Assembly: GCA_020796225.1 (NCBI GenBank)
Contig: CM036761.1
Span: forward strand, 38,934,428 to 38,998,427
Length of the DNA stretch: 64,000 bases
Reading direction: 5' to 3'
Origin: Arion vulgaris
Lineage: Eukaryota; Mollusca; Gastropoda; Stylommatophora; Arionidae
Shown: piece after piece, positions 1-9,835 of the stretch
Numbering within the stretch: the first letter of the stretch is position 1
How the letters are laid out: every line of letters starts with the position of its first letter
Made by a program: the position numbers and the translations under genes
The notes under the pieces: model-generated
What the model was told of the DNA's origin: nothing
What the model saw: only the letters and a program-made list of their open reading frames with translations
The model's database searches: none

Positions 1-2010
1 TGTCAGAGTCCGTTGTATTCCATCTCTAGTAATAGTTACTCATCATCATTAAGTAGCGTGTCCCTTCCGGAACTTGGCTCTTGTGATAGCTGTCCTGAAA
101 AACTCTCTATTCTGTGCAAGTTGACCGGCGTCAGCAGGTGTCATTCTCAGATCGTCAATGGCATCTTGCACCCATCGTCTTCTAGGTCTTCTTCTCATTC
201 TTCTTCCAGGCACCATTCCCTCGAAAATTATTTTCTCTAGATACGTTGGTATGTGGTAGTTACTATTACCTTCACAATCCTGTAGTATATAGTCATTAAG
301 AACAACAAATGTTATAGAAAACATCATTGTTGCACTTCTGTTTCTATTTAAAGAGTGTCAGTTAGTTTTTCCATTATAAATAACCTGTATCTTTTATGCT
401 GATATGCCATTACTATGTTAATACTTTTCTGTGGGATACCATAGTCTCATCAGTTTCTAAAGGGTTTCCCAATCAATACTGCCAAAGACTTTCTCATTAT
501 CCAAAAATCCTATATAGAGGGTGGATTATGATTTGATACTTTACTCTATTATTACGCGTAATGGGGATATCTGGTCAGCGTAGAATCTATTTGGTCGAAA
601 GCCTGCCTGTTCATCTTAGTTTTATATCGATGGTATCTCTAAATCTCTCTAGGATGATTATGCTTGGTATTTCTCTCCGAACTGACAGCAACATTATGCC
701 TCTGCAGCTTTCACACTCCTGCATGTCCCCTTTCTTTGGTAGCTTTTCTGTGTATCATTCTCTCTAATCTGTTGATATTTCTTTGGTCTACAAGATTCTG
801 CTATGTAATTAGTGTATAGTTCCATAGAGGTGTTTATATTGACTTTAATAGCCTCTGCTGTGATACTATCTGGACCGGCCACTTTTCAAACTTTCAAAAG
901 TTTGGTGGCTTTATTAATCTCCTCCGTGGATGGTTTATCACAGTTGACGTCTAAATTCATTTCTGCAGGCTTGTCTGGGAGGTTTGTATGAACTGGTCTG
1001 TTCAGAAGTTTCTCGAAGTATTCAGTTCATCTTTCCATTTTGTTTGTAACGTTAGTTATAACTTTCCCTTTACTATTTGTGATCAACGCTCTTGGTTTAT
1101 TGTATTTCCCTGCTAGCTTCTTATGGTGGTGTAAGCATCTCTCTAGAGTTTCCTGTCGCTTCTGCTACCTCCTTTCTCGCTAGAAAAGTCATCTAAAAAT
1201 TGATTTTATTTTCTTTATCTGTTTCTTAATTTTTTTCTTAGCCACTGTGTGTTTTCTTGAACTCTAGTTTTGAGTTTATTTTAATCTGCTTTTTTCTTGT
1301 GCTATCTTCTATTCTTTTGAGAGTTTTCATTGTTATTCATGCGTTATGTTTCCTGTTCTTTTTACCCAATACATCTATACATGTTTTATTCCAAATACTG
1401 TTGACTTTCTGTTAGTATTCTTCCGTACTCACCTCGTCTTCTAGGTGGTGCAGAAGCTGAAACTTACAGACTGTAACAAAAAATGATTCCCTTGTTCCTT
1501 TAGTTTTGAGGTACCCTATATTGTGTTAGTGTTTATGTTTATGAATTACTATGTATCTTTTGTTTAAAAAAAAAAAAAAAAAAACCCATTCATACCTCGT
1601 GGTGTTAGAGCTGTATTTTTCATTGACCGTCGGAACACGATGGGTGATGTGGTCAGCATCACGCCGGCCGCCTTTACTTTCCCAGAGCATGTCTGGTACC
1701 CAGTACCTCAGCTGGGTCGACCTGAGAGCCGTCGCGGTCGGGAAAAATTCCACGCGCATTGCGGGAGCTGAACCCAGACCACCAGCCTTGCGAAGCGAGT
1801 TCACTAACAACTACGCTACAGCGGCTCTCTATGTATCTTTTGTGCCTTAGCTTAATTTTACTTATCAGCAAATGATGATCAGAATCTATGTCAGCATCCA
1901 TAACAACTCGTACAACTTGTAGAGGTGATCTAGATTTGAAGTATTGGTTTGCTGCGTAAAATAGGGGTGCACAGAATTGCTGATGAATAGTTCTCTGTTC
2001 TCATTCAATA
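1..2010 (-). mobile_element. LINE-alpha copy with endonuclease, RT and C-terminal remnants, interrupted by a SINE
   Basis: Read on the minus strand, the pieces come in the order expected of a non-LTR retrotransposon. Near 1900-1850 is the end of the apurinic endonuclease domain with an SDHHLL motif. Near 1060-700 is the linker and start of the reverse transcriptase (AGPDSITAEAIK). Near 600-440 are RT blocks resembling AGFRPNR and FLDNEKVFGSID. At 320-50 is the basic C-terminus (RRRPRRRWVQD). Many stops and frameshifts are present, and the catalytic YADD region is missing between the palm and the C-terminus. It is a dead copy. A SINE at 1564-1828 splits it. The exact clade is not assigned; the order of domains is seen, the family assignment is from knowledge of LINEs. 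Confidence 0.8.
1564..1828 (-). mobile_element. SINE-C insertion with 15-bp target-site duplication
   Basis: On the minus strand a tRNA-like head (A box around TAGCGTAGTTGTTAGTG, B box around GGTTCAGCTCC) begins at about 1828. A body follows, and the element ends in an 18-20 nt homopolymer at 1565-1583. A perfect 15-bp direct repeat, CTATGTATCTTTTGT, flanks it at 1549-1563 and 1829-1843. Host sequence on both sides is LINE-alpha, so the SINE inserted into that LINE. Confidence 0.88.
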
Positions 2011-2266
2011 GTTTAGAGGGACAAAAGTTTTAGAAAATAAGACAGTAAACGAATAATAGTTTGTATAAACAAAAGTTAATGGAAATATGAATGTAGTGGA
2101 ATATAGTAATAGGAAGAATAACAATAGTTTAGTGGAAGAATTAGTTTTGGTGAGCAATATATTAAGGAACACGAGTTTTTGGAGAACAATAGTGGATGAG
2201 CACTAAGTGAAAAAAGTTAAAATATTCACAAAATAGATGAGACTGCAGTAAAACTATTTGATTGGC

Positions 2267-2453
2267 AAAACACGTAATCACAAAGTACTGTAGTTTTACA
2301 AATTACAAAAACAATGATAAAATACAGCAACGTTTAATACAAAACTCATGTTGTTCGTTTGCTTGATAAAGGCCTTGTTGGTCGAAACGTTGCTGTATTT
2401 TGTCATTGTTTTTGAAATTTGTAAAACTACAGTACTTTGTGATTACGTGTTTT
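2267..2453. mobile_element. Foldback (inverted-repeat) element
   Basis: Two 69-bp arms, 2267-2335 and 2385-2453, are reverse complements with only two mismatches by eye, around a 49-bp loop. The right arm contains GGTCGAAACGTTGCTGT, a phrase I associate with widespread metazoan repeats. A single-arm relative lies at about 15250-15310. It could fold into a long hairpin RNA if transcribed. A non-autonomous transposon is the likely origin; no clear target duplication was seen. Confidence 0.7.
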
Positions 2454-2894
2454 GTGAAAAAAGTTACAATTTTGCAGATCAGAAATTTTACAAAATAGAG
2501 ACCAGCTACAATAATCATATTCCCATAGTTATAAAACAAGCTAAGACTAGAGCGTTCTAGCAGCTATGCCATCAGTTGTAGACTAATCAAATTAATTCTA
2601 AACTTAATAATACATTGTCATTTTTTCATTACATGATAAACAAAAACATACAATATTTCTGTAAGGTGTGTGTATCAATTAGATGCAGAAGAATGGTTTG
2701 CAACAGAAAATGAAATGTCAAAATGCTCATATTTCCAAATAATCTGCAATAATTTTTTACAATAATAATTTCGAACAAAAGCAACAACAAAAATGAATTT
2801 CTCTAAGGGAATAATAATACTTCCTACTCAAATATCAATTTGTCATTTTAATGTGATTTACAATATCTTCAGAAGAAAACCCGATGCAATAATC
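2454..2894. other. Non-coding, no recognised element
   Basis: AT-rich sequence with no open frame of note and no repeat that I could match elsewhere in the window. Confidence 0.5.
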
Positions 2895-3115
2895 ATATCT
2901 GGAATGTTATGATGACAAAAACTGCACTGAGATAGACACCGGAGGGTAAGCGAAAACGCGTAAGACCCAAAACCACTGGAAGAAGAAGGATACAATAGAA
3001 ACTGAAATGAACCACAGTTGGAATACAATACAGAGGACGCCCAAGAACAGAAGAATTGCTAGCTTTTGTTAGTGTCATAAGTGTTTGAAGATAATAAGGA
3101 GTTGTTTTTAAAGAA
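2895..3115 (+). pseudogene. LINE-delta 3' end remnant
   Basis: Plus-strand translation gives TPEGKRKR followed by RPKTTGRRR and, after a short frameshifted stretch, RPRTEELLAFVSVI. This is the basic C-terminal tail typical of a LINE reverse transcriptase protein. Several stops interrupt it. The same tail occurs at 33785-34050, 37860-38560 and 61290-61720. Confidence 0.65.
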
Positions 3116-3302
3116 CCCAGGGAAGCAACGGAGCCAATGAATAGGATCAATAAATAGACAGTGTATAAGTATTAGGGCTTCGGAAAAAAATTGCCAAACA
3201 TAGGATTCAAACCAGAAACCCTTATTTATTACGGCATCCATTGCCTAGCCCAACAATATGAACGCTTTTAAGAATATAACTAGTTTGCTTCTTACAGGAA
3301 AT

Positions 3303-3560
3303 TAACAAGAATTGTCTTTGATCAATTATCTAATCTTCATTCTCTTGTCTTGTCTTTGATCAATTATCTTATCTTTATTCTCTTGTCTTGTCTTTGATCA
3401 CTTGTCTAATCTTTATACCCCTGTCTTGTCTTGTCTTTGATCAATTATCTAATCTTTATTCCCCTGTCTTGTCTTGTCTTTGATCAATTATTGTATCGTT
3501 ATCCTTTTGACCTGTCTTTGATCACTTATCTAATCTTTAATCTCGTCTTTGATACGTTTT
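3303..3560. repeat. Minisatellite with TCTTTGATCAATTATC core
   Basis: Six to seven imperfect units of about 30-43 bp, each with TCTTTGATCA or TCTTTGATCACTT followed by CTAATCTTTA and CTTGTCTTG. Pyrimidine-rich on the plus strand. Confidence 0.8.
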
Positions 3561-4134
3561 CTAATTTTAGTTTTCTCTGTATTTTCTGCAACCGATTGTC
3601 AATTATTCGTTTTGTTCTCTTTTCTATGACCTGCTTTTTTTCAAATCTTGTTCTGGTATCCTTTCTGTGTTCCATTGTGCAATCTTAGTTCTCTTGTAAA
3701 ATTTTCATTTTATTTTTATTTTTTGGTCATTTGCTCTTTTATCTCTTTTTCGTTCTTTGTATTCGCCGCCCATTGTCTATTCTTTCTTCTCTGTCTATTC
3801 TTTCTTCTCTGTCTACTCTTTCTTCTTTGTCTATTCTTTCTTCTCTTTCTATTCCTTCTATTACGTTCTCTTTCTATTCCCCATCCTTTATTTTTCCCCC
3901 TTTATTTACTTGTTAATTTTGTTCCTCACCCGTTGTTTATTCTTCGTGCTTGCTTTACGCATCGTTCTTTATCTAGTCTTAGTCATCCGTCTTTTCCTCG
4001 TCATCTTGACTGCTCTTACTACACTAGTCTAGTCCTTGTCTATTTATAGTTTTATCCAATCTTGGTTATCTGGCCTATTCATCATATTTAGTCTATATTT
4101 TTTTATCTTCCGAATGTGCTTCGATTTTCATTTT
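3561..4134. repeat. Pyrimidine-rich region with an 18-bp tandem repeat at about 3768-3850
   Basis: The plus strand is dominated by T and C. Between about 3768 and 3850 the 18-bp unit TCTGTCTATTCTTTCTTC recurs about four times. Open frames here encode only Phe/Leu/Ser-rich low-complexity peptide and are by-products of base composition. Confidence 0.7.
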
Positions 4135-4437
4135 GCACCAACTCAATTACTAGCAGCAACTGTTATAAGAAGGAGAAGATGGAGATATGTTGAACACACC
4201 TTGAGAAGAAATGATCAAAGAATATCAAAGCAGACATTGAAGTGGGATGCAAAGGAATCAAGAAAGAGAGGACTACCTAAGGAGAGTCTGAAACGAACTT
4301 TGTTGAGAAAGGCAAGAAATATCGGTCTCAGTCCCATGGAGGAGATTGAGCGAGTTGCCCAGGATAGAACGATATAGAGAAATTGCTTGCAGCCCCTATG
4401 TAAAGTATAACGGTACACGAGGAATTATTAATTAATT
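4135..4437 (+). pseudogene. LINE-beta 3' end remnant
   Basis: An open stretch encodes VIRRRRWRYVEHTLRRND, then RKRGLPKESLKRTLLRKARN and IERVAQDRTI. This is the conserved C-terminal extension downstream of a LINE reverse transcriptase. It ends near a GAGGAATTATTAATTAATTAA-like tail. Only the last ~80 codons survive. Closely related copies lie at 49900-50440 and, inverted, at 54525-54990. Confidence 0.8.
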
Positions 4438-4450
4438 AATGTGCTTCAAT

Positions 4451-4662
4451 AGTGGGACGGACTAGCGTAATGCACTAGCGTTCGACTATCGAATCGGACA
4501 CAAAGAGTTGTGGGCTCATCCAAACACTCGACGTTTCACATGTGAATAAAAATGAATTGGCATTCCTTCTTTCAGCACACTAGGGACTAGAAATGTGAAG
4601 GGAAAAACACTTGATACTCTAAGTTTTGAAAAGGCTACGGAACATTACATTTTTTATTAATG
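4451..4662 (+). mobile_element. SINE-D copy
   Basis: Begins with GTGGGACGGACTAGCGTAA, has a tRNA-like B box near GTTGTGGGCTCATCC, and ends with AAATGTGAAGGG and GGCTACGGAA motifs. These match copies at 16920-17220 (+) and 29775-29955 (-). Confidence 0.75.
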
Positions 4663-5439
4663 TGCCTCGATGTTTGATCTATTTTTCCTCTATTCTTTCC
4701 CATGTTTGTTCTTGTATTCCTCGATTTTATTTTTTTTCTAATCATTATATTTTCGACTGTTAAGTTCACAGTATACGGTATACTTTTCGTTTCCTAATCT
4801 TCGTATTTTCGTTTTCTAATCTTCGTATTTTCATTTAGTTATCGTATATTGTTCAACCTTTAGCCTATTTCTCGCCCTCTTGCCCTATATGGATACATAA
4901 ACCTAGTTTCATCTCGACCAACTTCCACATCTCCCAAGAGTGCTGACATGTTTGATATTCCTTGCCAGAAACAACTGGTCTCTCATTGTTATTTCCAAAC
5001 TGGCACGCCGCACTTCCCCGGGGAGACAGTAGAGATCACAAGCTATTCGCTTTAAAGGAATTGTGACAGAATACAAGATATAATACACTCTCTAAATCGT
5101 GTTGACAGCAAAGGTCAATGCATTTTGTTTTTAATAACAACTGGAAACATTTTCTCCTGGAAAAGCTATGCTAACAGAGTGGACTTCTTTTTCTTTCTCT
5201 AATCCTGTTTTAACTCTCAGCGTTAGAATAAGAAGGGATTTCTAGAAAGAGCTCTTGTGTGAGATTAGTACTCGGTGACTTCCACTGCCTCTATTATCTC
5301 TGTGGTCCTCATTTGCGGGGGTGACATTTTCTTCCTGTATCCACTGTATATATCTCTCTCTCGCGATCACTGTCCAGACTGATGTTCCAGATCTCCCCAT
5401 AAATTCTATTCATGTGGAAATCTGATTTATGCAGCCTTA
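4663..5439. other. Non-coding, no recognised element
   Basis: Mixed sequence with short CT-rich runs. No coding potential beyond chance frames and no family match found by eye. Confidence 0.45.
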
Positions 5440-5700
5440 GCATTAGTGTGTTTTACGTCACATCTTCAGCACCATTTAGAGCGCTGGTGCTTATCCTTCG
5501 GCGATGTGTCCGGTTTCAGCCAGCGTTTACTCGGTTCGCTCTCCGTTCTGTAGCCATCTAGTATTTTTACGGTGTGGGGTAGCTAGCCCCAATCCAACCT
5601 CCTTAGTCGCCTCTTACGATATGCATGGCAGGTAACAGTGGTTCTATTCTTTGCACCCCAATTTGGGCCCCGGTAACCACTCGGGCGATCCACTATATCT
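5440..5700 (-). mobile_element. SINE-G/SINE-A composite retroposon fragment
   Basis: The left part, 5440-5550, reappears inverted at 39690-39835. The right part, 5590-5700, carries the SINE-A block with TAGTCGCCTCTTACGATATG and GGTAACCACTCGGGCGA. Read on the minus strand the element starts with CGCCCGAGTGGTTACC, which resembles a tRNA-type box A. SINE-A copies also occur at 6697-7208, 10560-10740, 13485-13635 and 40230-40360. Confidence 0.7.
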
Positions 5701-5864
5701 GAATATCATTGTCCTTAGTGGACTTTCCGTCTGTTTGGGAATCTGCTGCGGCCGAACCGTTTAATTTGTTGCTTTTTTTTGAAGTTCAGCGCTGATGTAG
5801 TACCAATTGTTTTGCTGATATCTTTCATTCCTAGCTCGGTCTTTTTTTTAAATACTCGCAGCAC

Positions 5865-6110
5865 TACACACACACAAATCAATTCTACCGCTTACACACA
5901 CAAATTGATTACATCGCTTACATTCTCAAATCGATTCTGCCGCTTACACACATAAACATTCTACAGCTACACACACACGTCAATTCTTTCGCATAAATAT
6001 GCACACACACACACACACACACACACGAGTGCCCAAAATGACTCAATATTCCAATCAGGCACACGCACACACAGACATATACACTCTCATATAACACACA
6101 CGCGCAAACA
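5865..6110. repeat. CA-rich region with (CA)n microsatellite
   Basis: ACACAC-rich degenerate repeats, with a pure (CA)n run at about 6001-6027. Minus-strand frames encode low-complexity Cys/Val peptide only. Confidence 0.85.
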
Positions 6111-6403
6111 TACAAACGGGATCAATTTCAAATTGAAAAAAAAAAATCATCGAAGCTGAAAACAAGACACTACATAACAGCTTTAACACAAACATCAACA
6201 AGACAACGGATACACGTTTTTTCTAATACGGTATTAATATTCAACAAGAAGATACAAGGAAAAAAATATGTATGCTTTATGATAGTTTTCTCACAGATTA
6301 AACGAATGAAAATAATAAGTGGAAGAGACGAACAATTAGGGCTTTGTCACGTTGAGTATAATTTATGATCCATCAGGGAGTAAAGTTGCAGCTTGATGGG
6401 ATA

Positions 6404-6696
6404 TATTGATATAAATGGGTGGAGTTTTGTGGAGGGATTAGAAGTATTGAATGTTATTTATATTGATATAAACGGGTGGAGTTTTGTGGAGGTATTAGAC
6501 GTATTGAATGTTATTTATATTGATTTAAACGGGTGGAGTTTTGTGGAGGGATGAGACGTTATGAATGTTATTTATATTGATATAAACGGGTGGAGTTTTG
6601 TGGAGGGATGAAACGTTATGAATGTTATTTATATTGATATAACGGGTGAAGTTTTGTGGAGGGATGAAACGTTATGAATGTTATTTATATTGATAT
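6404..6696. repeat. 57-bp minisatellite, left part
   Basis: Units containing AACGGGTGGAGTTTTGTGG and TGAATGTTATTTATATTG recur every 57 bp (core positions 6421, 6478, 6535, 6592, then about 6648). The array is interrupted after 6696 by a retroposon and resumes at 7209. Confidence 0.9.
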
Positions 6697-7208
6697 CTTC
6701 TTCTTCTGCGTTCTCACTAGATTTGGACTTCGGATTCTGTAATAAAGGCAGCCGTCTGCCTCAGATTATCAGCCAGTTTGTCTTAGATGCTGGTGTAAGG
6801 GGACACCTCTTTCTTCTCAAGTCTGCATACTGGGGGCAGTTCTGTAGGATATAATTCTTATGATTTCTGCTTCCCGTTTGTGCCGACCTCTTCCCGCAGT
6901 AAGTTTTGGCCACCCATGTGATGGTAGGTCTGACATTCTAACTGCGTGGCTAAATCTCCGAGACAGATCGGCGACCGTAGAATCCGTTATCCCCTTCCTC
7001 ATTGTGAGGGTTGTTGCACCATGTTATGCGCCTTACGGCCTGGTGCAACCGTTTTCTGCAAGCATTTGTTTTGGGTTAGCATTCCCTAGCGGACACATGC
7101 ATCCGATTTCAGCCAAACCTCCTAGTCGCCTCTTACGACATGCGTGGTAGGTAACAGTGGTTCTATTCGTTAAATCCAAAATTTAGGTCCCGATAACCAC
7201 TCGGGCGA
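6697..7208 (-). mobile_element. 512-bp SINE-A retroposon inserted in the minisatellite, 13-bp TSD, LINE-like tail
   Basis: A perfect 13-bp repeat, TTTATATTGATAT, flanks the insert at 6684-6696 and 7209-7221. On the minus strand the element starts with TCGCCCGAGTGGTTATCGG, has the SINE-A block (GTCGTAAGAGGCGACTAGG), and ends with a GAAGAAGAAG tail. Its 3' half can be read as TYCGK, H, then YILQNCPQYADLRRK. That resembles the Cys/His knuckle and following segment at the C-terminus of the LINE-epsilon proteins in this window. So it is either a SINE with a LINE-derived tail or a strongly truncated LINE carrying a SINE-like 5' end. Confidence 0.8.
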
Positions 7209-7275
7209 TTTATATTGATATAAACGGGTGGAGTTTTGTGGAGGGATGAGACGTTATGAATGTTATTTATAAATA
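7209..7275. repeat. 57-bp minisatellite, right part
   Basis: One further unit (TATATTGATATAAACGGGTG through GTTATGAATGTTATTTAT) continues the array of 6404-6696 after the inserted retroposon. The first 13 bp are the target-site duplication. Confidence 0.88.
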
Positions 7276-7834
7276 AAAGAATGACTAGTCTCTCAGTTTG
7301 ATATTTGTTGTCGTTGAAATGTCTTTTGGTTTTATCTGTATCACAGTACACAAGCATGAACATACTAGCAGACATGCACGCAAGCATTAACTCTTAGTGG
7401 ACCAGGGGAAAAGCCATATTTTTACAAGCCATTTATTTTTAGAATAAAAGACGCCCTTTAGTGTGGCTCCTGGTAAAAATGCGTCCAACGCAAAGGCCAC
7501 GTAATGTGACGTTTGGTCCACAAGGCATACTAACATGCTAGTGACCCTGTGCCGTGAAAATTCAGGGAATCGGTACTAGCTTAAGTTTACAATTCTTTAT
7601 ATACCCTCGGTGCGTGGTTGTACTACGGAAACTATGATCCTTTGCTTGAGAATCTAAATTACAAGTACCACTGAAGTCGGAGTAAGGCTCGTCTGAATGG
7701 TGAGGAACACTGGTGATAAGGAAAGCAAGCCTTAACACAAAAATCAGTCGATGGTACCATATTAGGAGCCATGACTGCGACTGAATTTATAGCGGTCGAA
7801 CTATAGAAAAAAATCAGTATATTGAACACTTTTT
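7276..7834. other. Non-coding, no recognised element
   Basis: AT-rich single-copy-looking sequence. No coding or repeat signal seen. Confidence 0.45.
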
Positions 7835-7925
7835 ATTAACATCAATGAACTCATTAACATCAATGAACTCATTAACATCAATGAACTCATTAACATCAAT
7901 GAACTCATTAACATCAATTAACTCA
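7835..7925. repeat. 18-bp tandem repeat
   Basis: About five copies of ATTAACATCAATGAACTC, nearly perfect; the last is slightly changed. Confidence 0.92.
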
Positions 7926-8640
7926 TAGATTTCAGATTTCTGTAAAATTGAAGTAAATCATCCAATTTCTTATCAAGTCAGAATAATTCAAAGGAAATTT
8001 CCGATTTTTGGACTGAGTTAGTTGTGCTTAAGCTAGAGTTGGCAGTAGTAAGATATCCAATTGTCCGCGATGTATACTTCGTTTCCAGAATCAATGAGAG
8101 GACACAATTCGCTAAAAGAACAGTACTTTTGGGGAATCTTTCCAAAATCAAGTTTCAAAACTATGATAAAATTAACTATTCTCACAATGACTTTTGTTGC
8201 CTGATGTTATGCTTTGCAAAACTATATTACTTATTGTTTTGACTTGGTAAATAAATAGTTCTAAGAAGTCAAAGGGGAAGCACCGAGACCAGAAAACGGG
8301 ACGATAAGTAGATAAACAAACTAACTAATGCTTCACAGGTATACGAGGCTCTATGGGAGACACAAATGTCAAACGTTGAAATTAATCCCAGACCCGCATT
8401 CTTCACGGCATCACCGCCAGCTATAAGACGAGCATTTTAGGTTAATGACCAGCTAAGCACTACAGAAAGAAAATGCGTTTATTTGATATGTCTTTCTAAC
8501 ACTGACAGCTGCTCAACAAACACAATTCAGGTCAGGTCCTAACACTGTTAAATACAGAGTGTAAGACTTAGCGTTGTATATATGTATATTATATGAGATG
8601 AAACAACCACTTACATACAAATACATACACATATACAGAG
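7926..8640. other. Non-coding, no recognised element
   Basis: AT-rich sequence. A plus-strand open frame of about 72 codons near 8024-8242 has no recognisable domain and no flanking signals. Confidence 0.4.
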
Positions 8641-8675
8641 TATAAGACTAAGCGTTATATGTATATATATATATA

Positions 8676-8837
8676 CAGGGCGGCTCGTTATTGAGGACCA
8701 GTGGGGCCGGCCCCACCAATAATCGAAAGGGAGAATAACTTCCCGGAATAAACAAATAATAGTAAATACTCCAAAAACCATGATTTTTCCGAAAATGTGT
8801 GTCTGGCCCCACCAAGAAAACTGACCACGAGCCGCCA

Positions 8838-8840
<3 letters not shown>
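8676..8840. mobile_element. hAT-type MITE, copy 1
   Basis: 165-bp element beginning CAGGGCGGCTCGT and ending ACGAGCCGCCACTG, so the ends form terminal inverted repeats. It sits inside a TA run, giving 8-bp flanks TATATATA on both sides (8668-8675, 8841-8848). CAG-type termini and 8-bp duplications are characteristic of hAT transposons. No transposase is encoded. A sister copy lies at 9139-9296. Confidence 0.85.

Positions 8841-8872
<32 letters not shown>
8841..8872. repeat. (TA)n microsatellite
   Basis: Uninterrupted TA dinucleotides directly after the MITE. A shorter TA run precedes it at about 8660-8675, so the MITE splits one microsatellite. Confidence 0.95.
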
Positions 8873-8876
<4 letters not shown>

Positions 8877-8934
8877 CGAACCAAGCAACTACACACAAAT
8901 ACATACACATATATAGAGGCAGCATCAAATAATT

Positions 8935-9560
8935 AAACAGATGGATGTCTCTGTGGCGTGGGGCGGTTGACTCTCGCGCCTCTCACACCAAAGGTACTCG
9001 GTTCGTTCCCTCGTTGAGCGATCGGGATATTTTTCTAGAGATCTCTGACATCAATGTAAATGAGATCACGTTTTTAGTCCTGTCGGAGATGGACGATGAA
9101 ACATAGACCCCGTGTTCATATTGAGCAAGCAGAATAACCAGGGGCGGCTCGTCATTAGGGCCAGTGGGGCCTGCCCCACAATAATCGAAAGGGAAAACTT
9201 CCCGGAATAGACAAGTAATAGTAAATACTCTAAAAACCATGATTTTTCCGAACATTTGTGTCTGGCCCGCCAAAAAATGACTACAAGCCGCCACTGAGAA
9301 GAACCATTAGCAATTGAAAATCGATAAGAATAGGCTGCACCGCCGCCGCTCATGCAAAATAGATTCAAATTATTAAAATAAAATAGCTACCGAAATTTCC
9401 ACAATCTTCAGAATAGATTAAAACTATTAAAATAAAATAGCTACAGAAATTTCCACAATCTTCAAAATGCTACGGAGCTGGCTACTGTGGCTTAGATCTT
9501 ACTGTGTAAGTAAGAGATCGGAGCACACATGGGTATTCCCCGAAGTGCAATAGTGGTGGT
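8935..9560 (+). mobile_element. SINE-H copy interrupted by a hAT MITE
   Basis: The tRNA-like head region (TACTCGGTTCGTTCCCTCGT) precedes the body motifs GATCGGGATATTTTTC, GAGATCTCTGACATCAATGT and TTCATATTGAGCAAGC. After the MITE at 9139-9296 the body continues with two near-identical halves (ATTAAAATAAAATAGCTAC at about 9372 and 9428). It ends with GATCGGAGCACACATGGG and GAAGTGCAAT. Related copies are at 12275, 15665, 49545 and inverted at 46305. Confidence 0.75.
9139..9296. mobile_element. hAT-type MITE, copy 2
   Basis: Ends CAGGGGCGGCTCGT and AGCCGCCACTG are inverted repeats, and the interior matches copy 1 (8676-8840) with small indels. Flanking octamers AGAATAAC (9131-9138) and AGAAGAAC (9297-9304) agree at 7 of 8 positions, as expected for an aged hAT duplication. 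Inserted into SINE-H. Confidence 0.87.
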
Positions 9561-9835
9561 AGTTTCAATCAACTTAAACAGGTAAAAAAACGCTAGCATA
9601 TTTTTCCCACTTACTACATCCTCAAAGTAGCCATGCTTCTTTCTTATCAACATGTTGTGATTAAGTGTCAGTATTCAGTTCAGGTTTTCAGATCTATCAA
9701 CTTTTCATTGCTGACATAATAGATATCAGGTGTAAGTATATTAGTTAACATTCTCACTCTGTGTTATCTTTCAAGAGTTTTAGTTCAGAAACTTACTTGT
9801 ATTTCACTTAGAAATAGAAGATGTTTGATCAATAA

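Noticed and set aside
2303..2560. 70-78 codon frames on both strands
   Set aside because: They lie on the two arms of the foldback element and are mirror images of each other.
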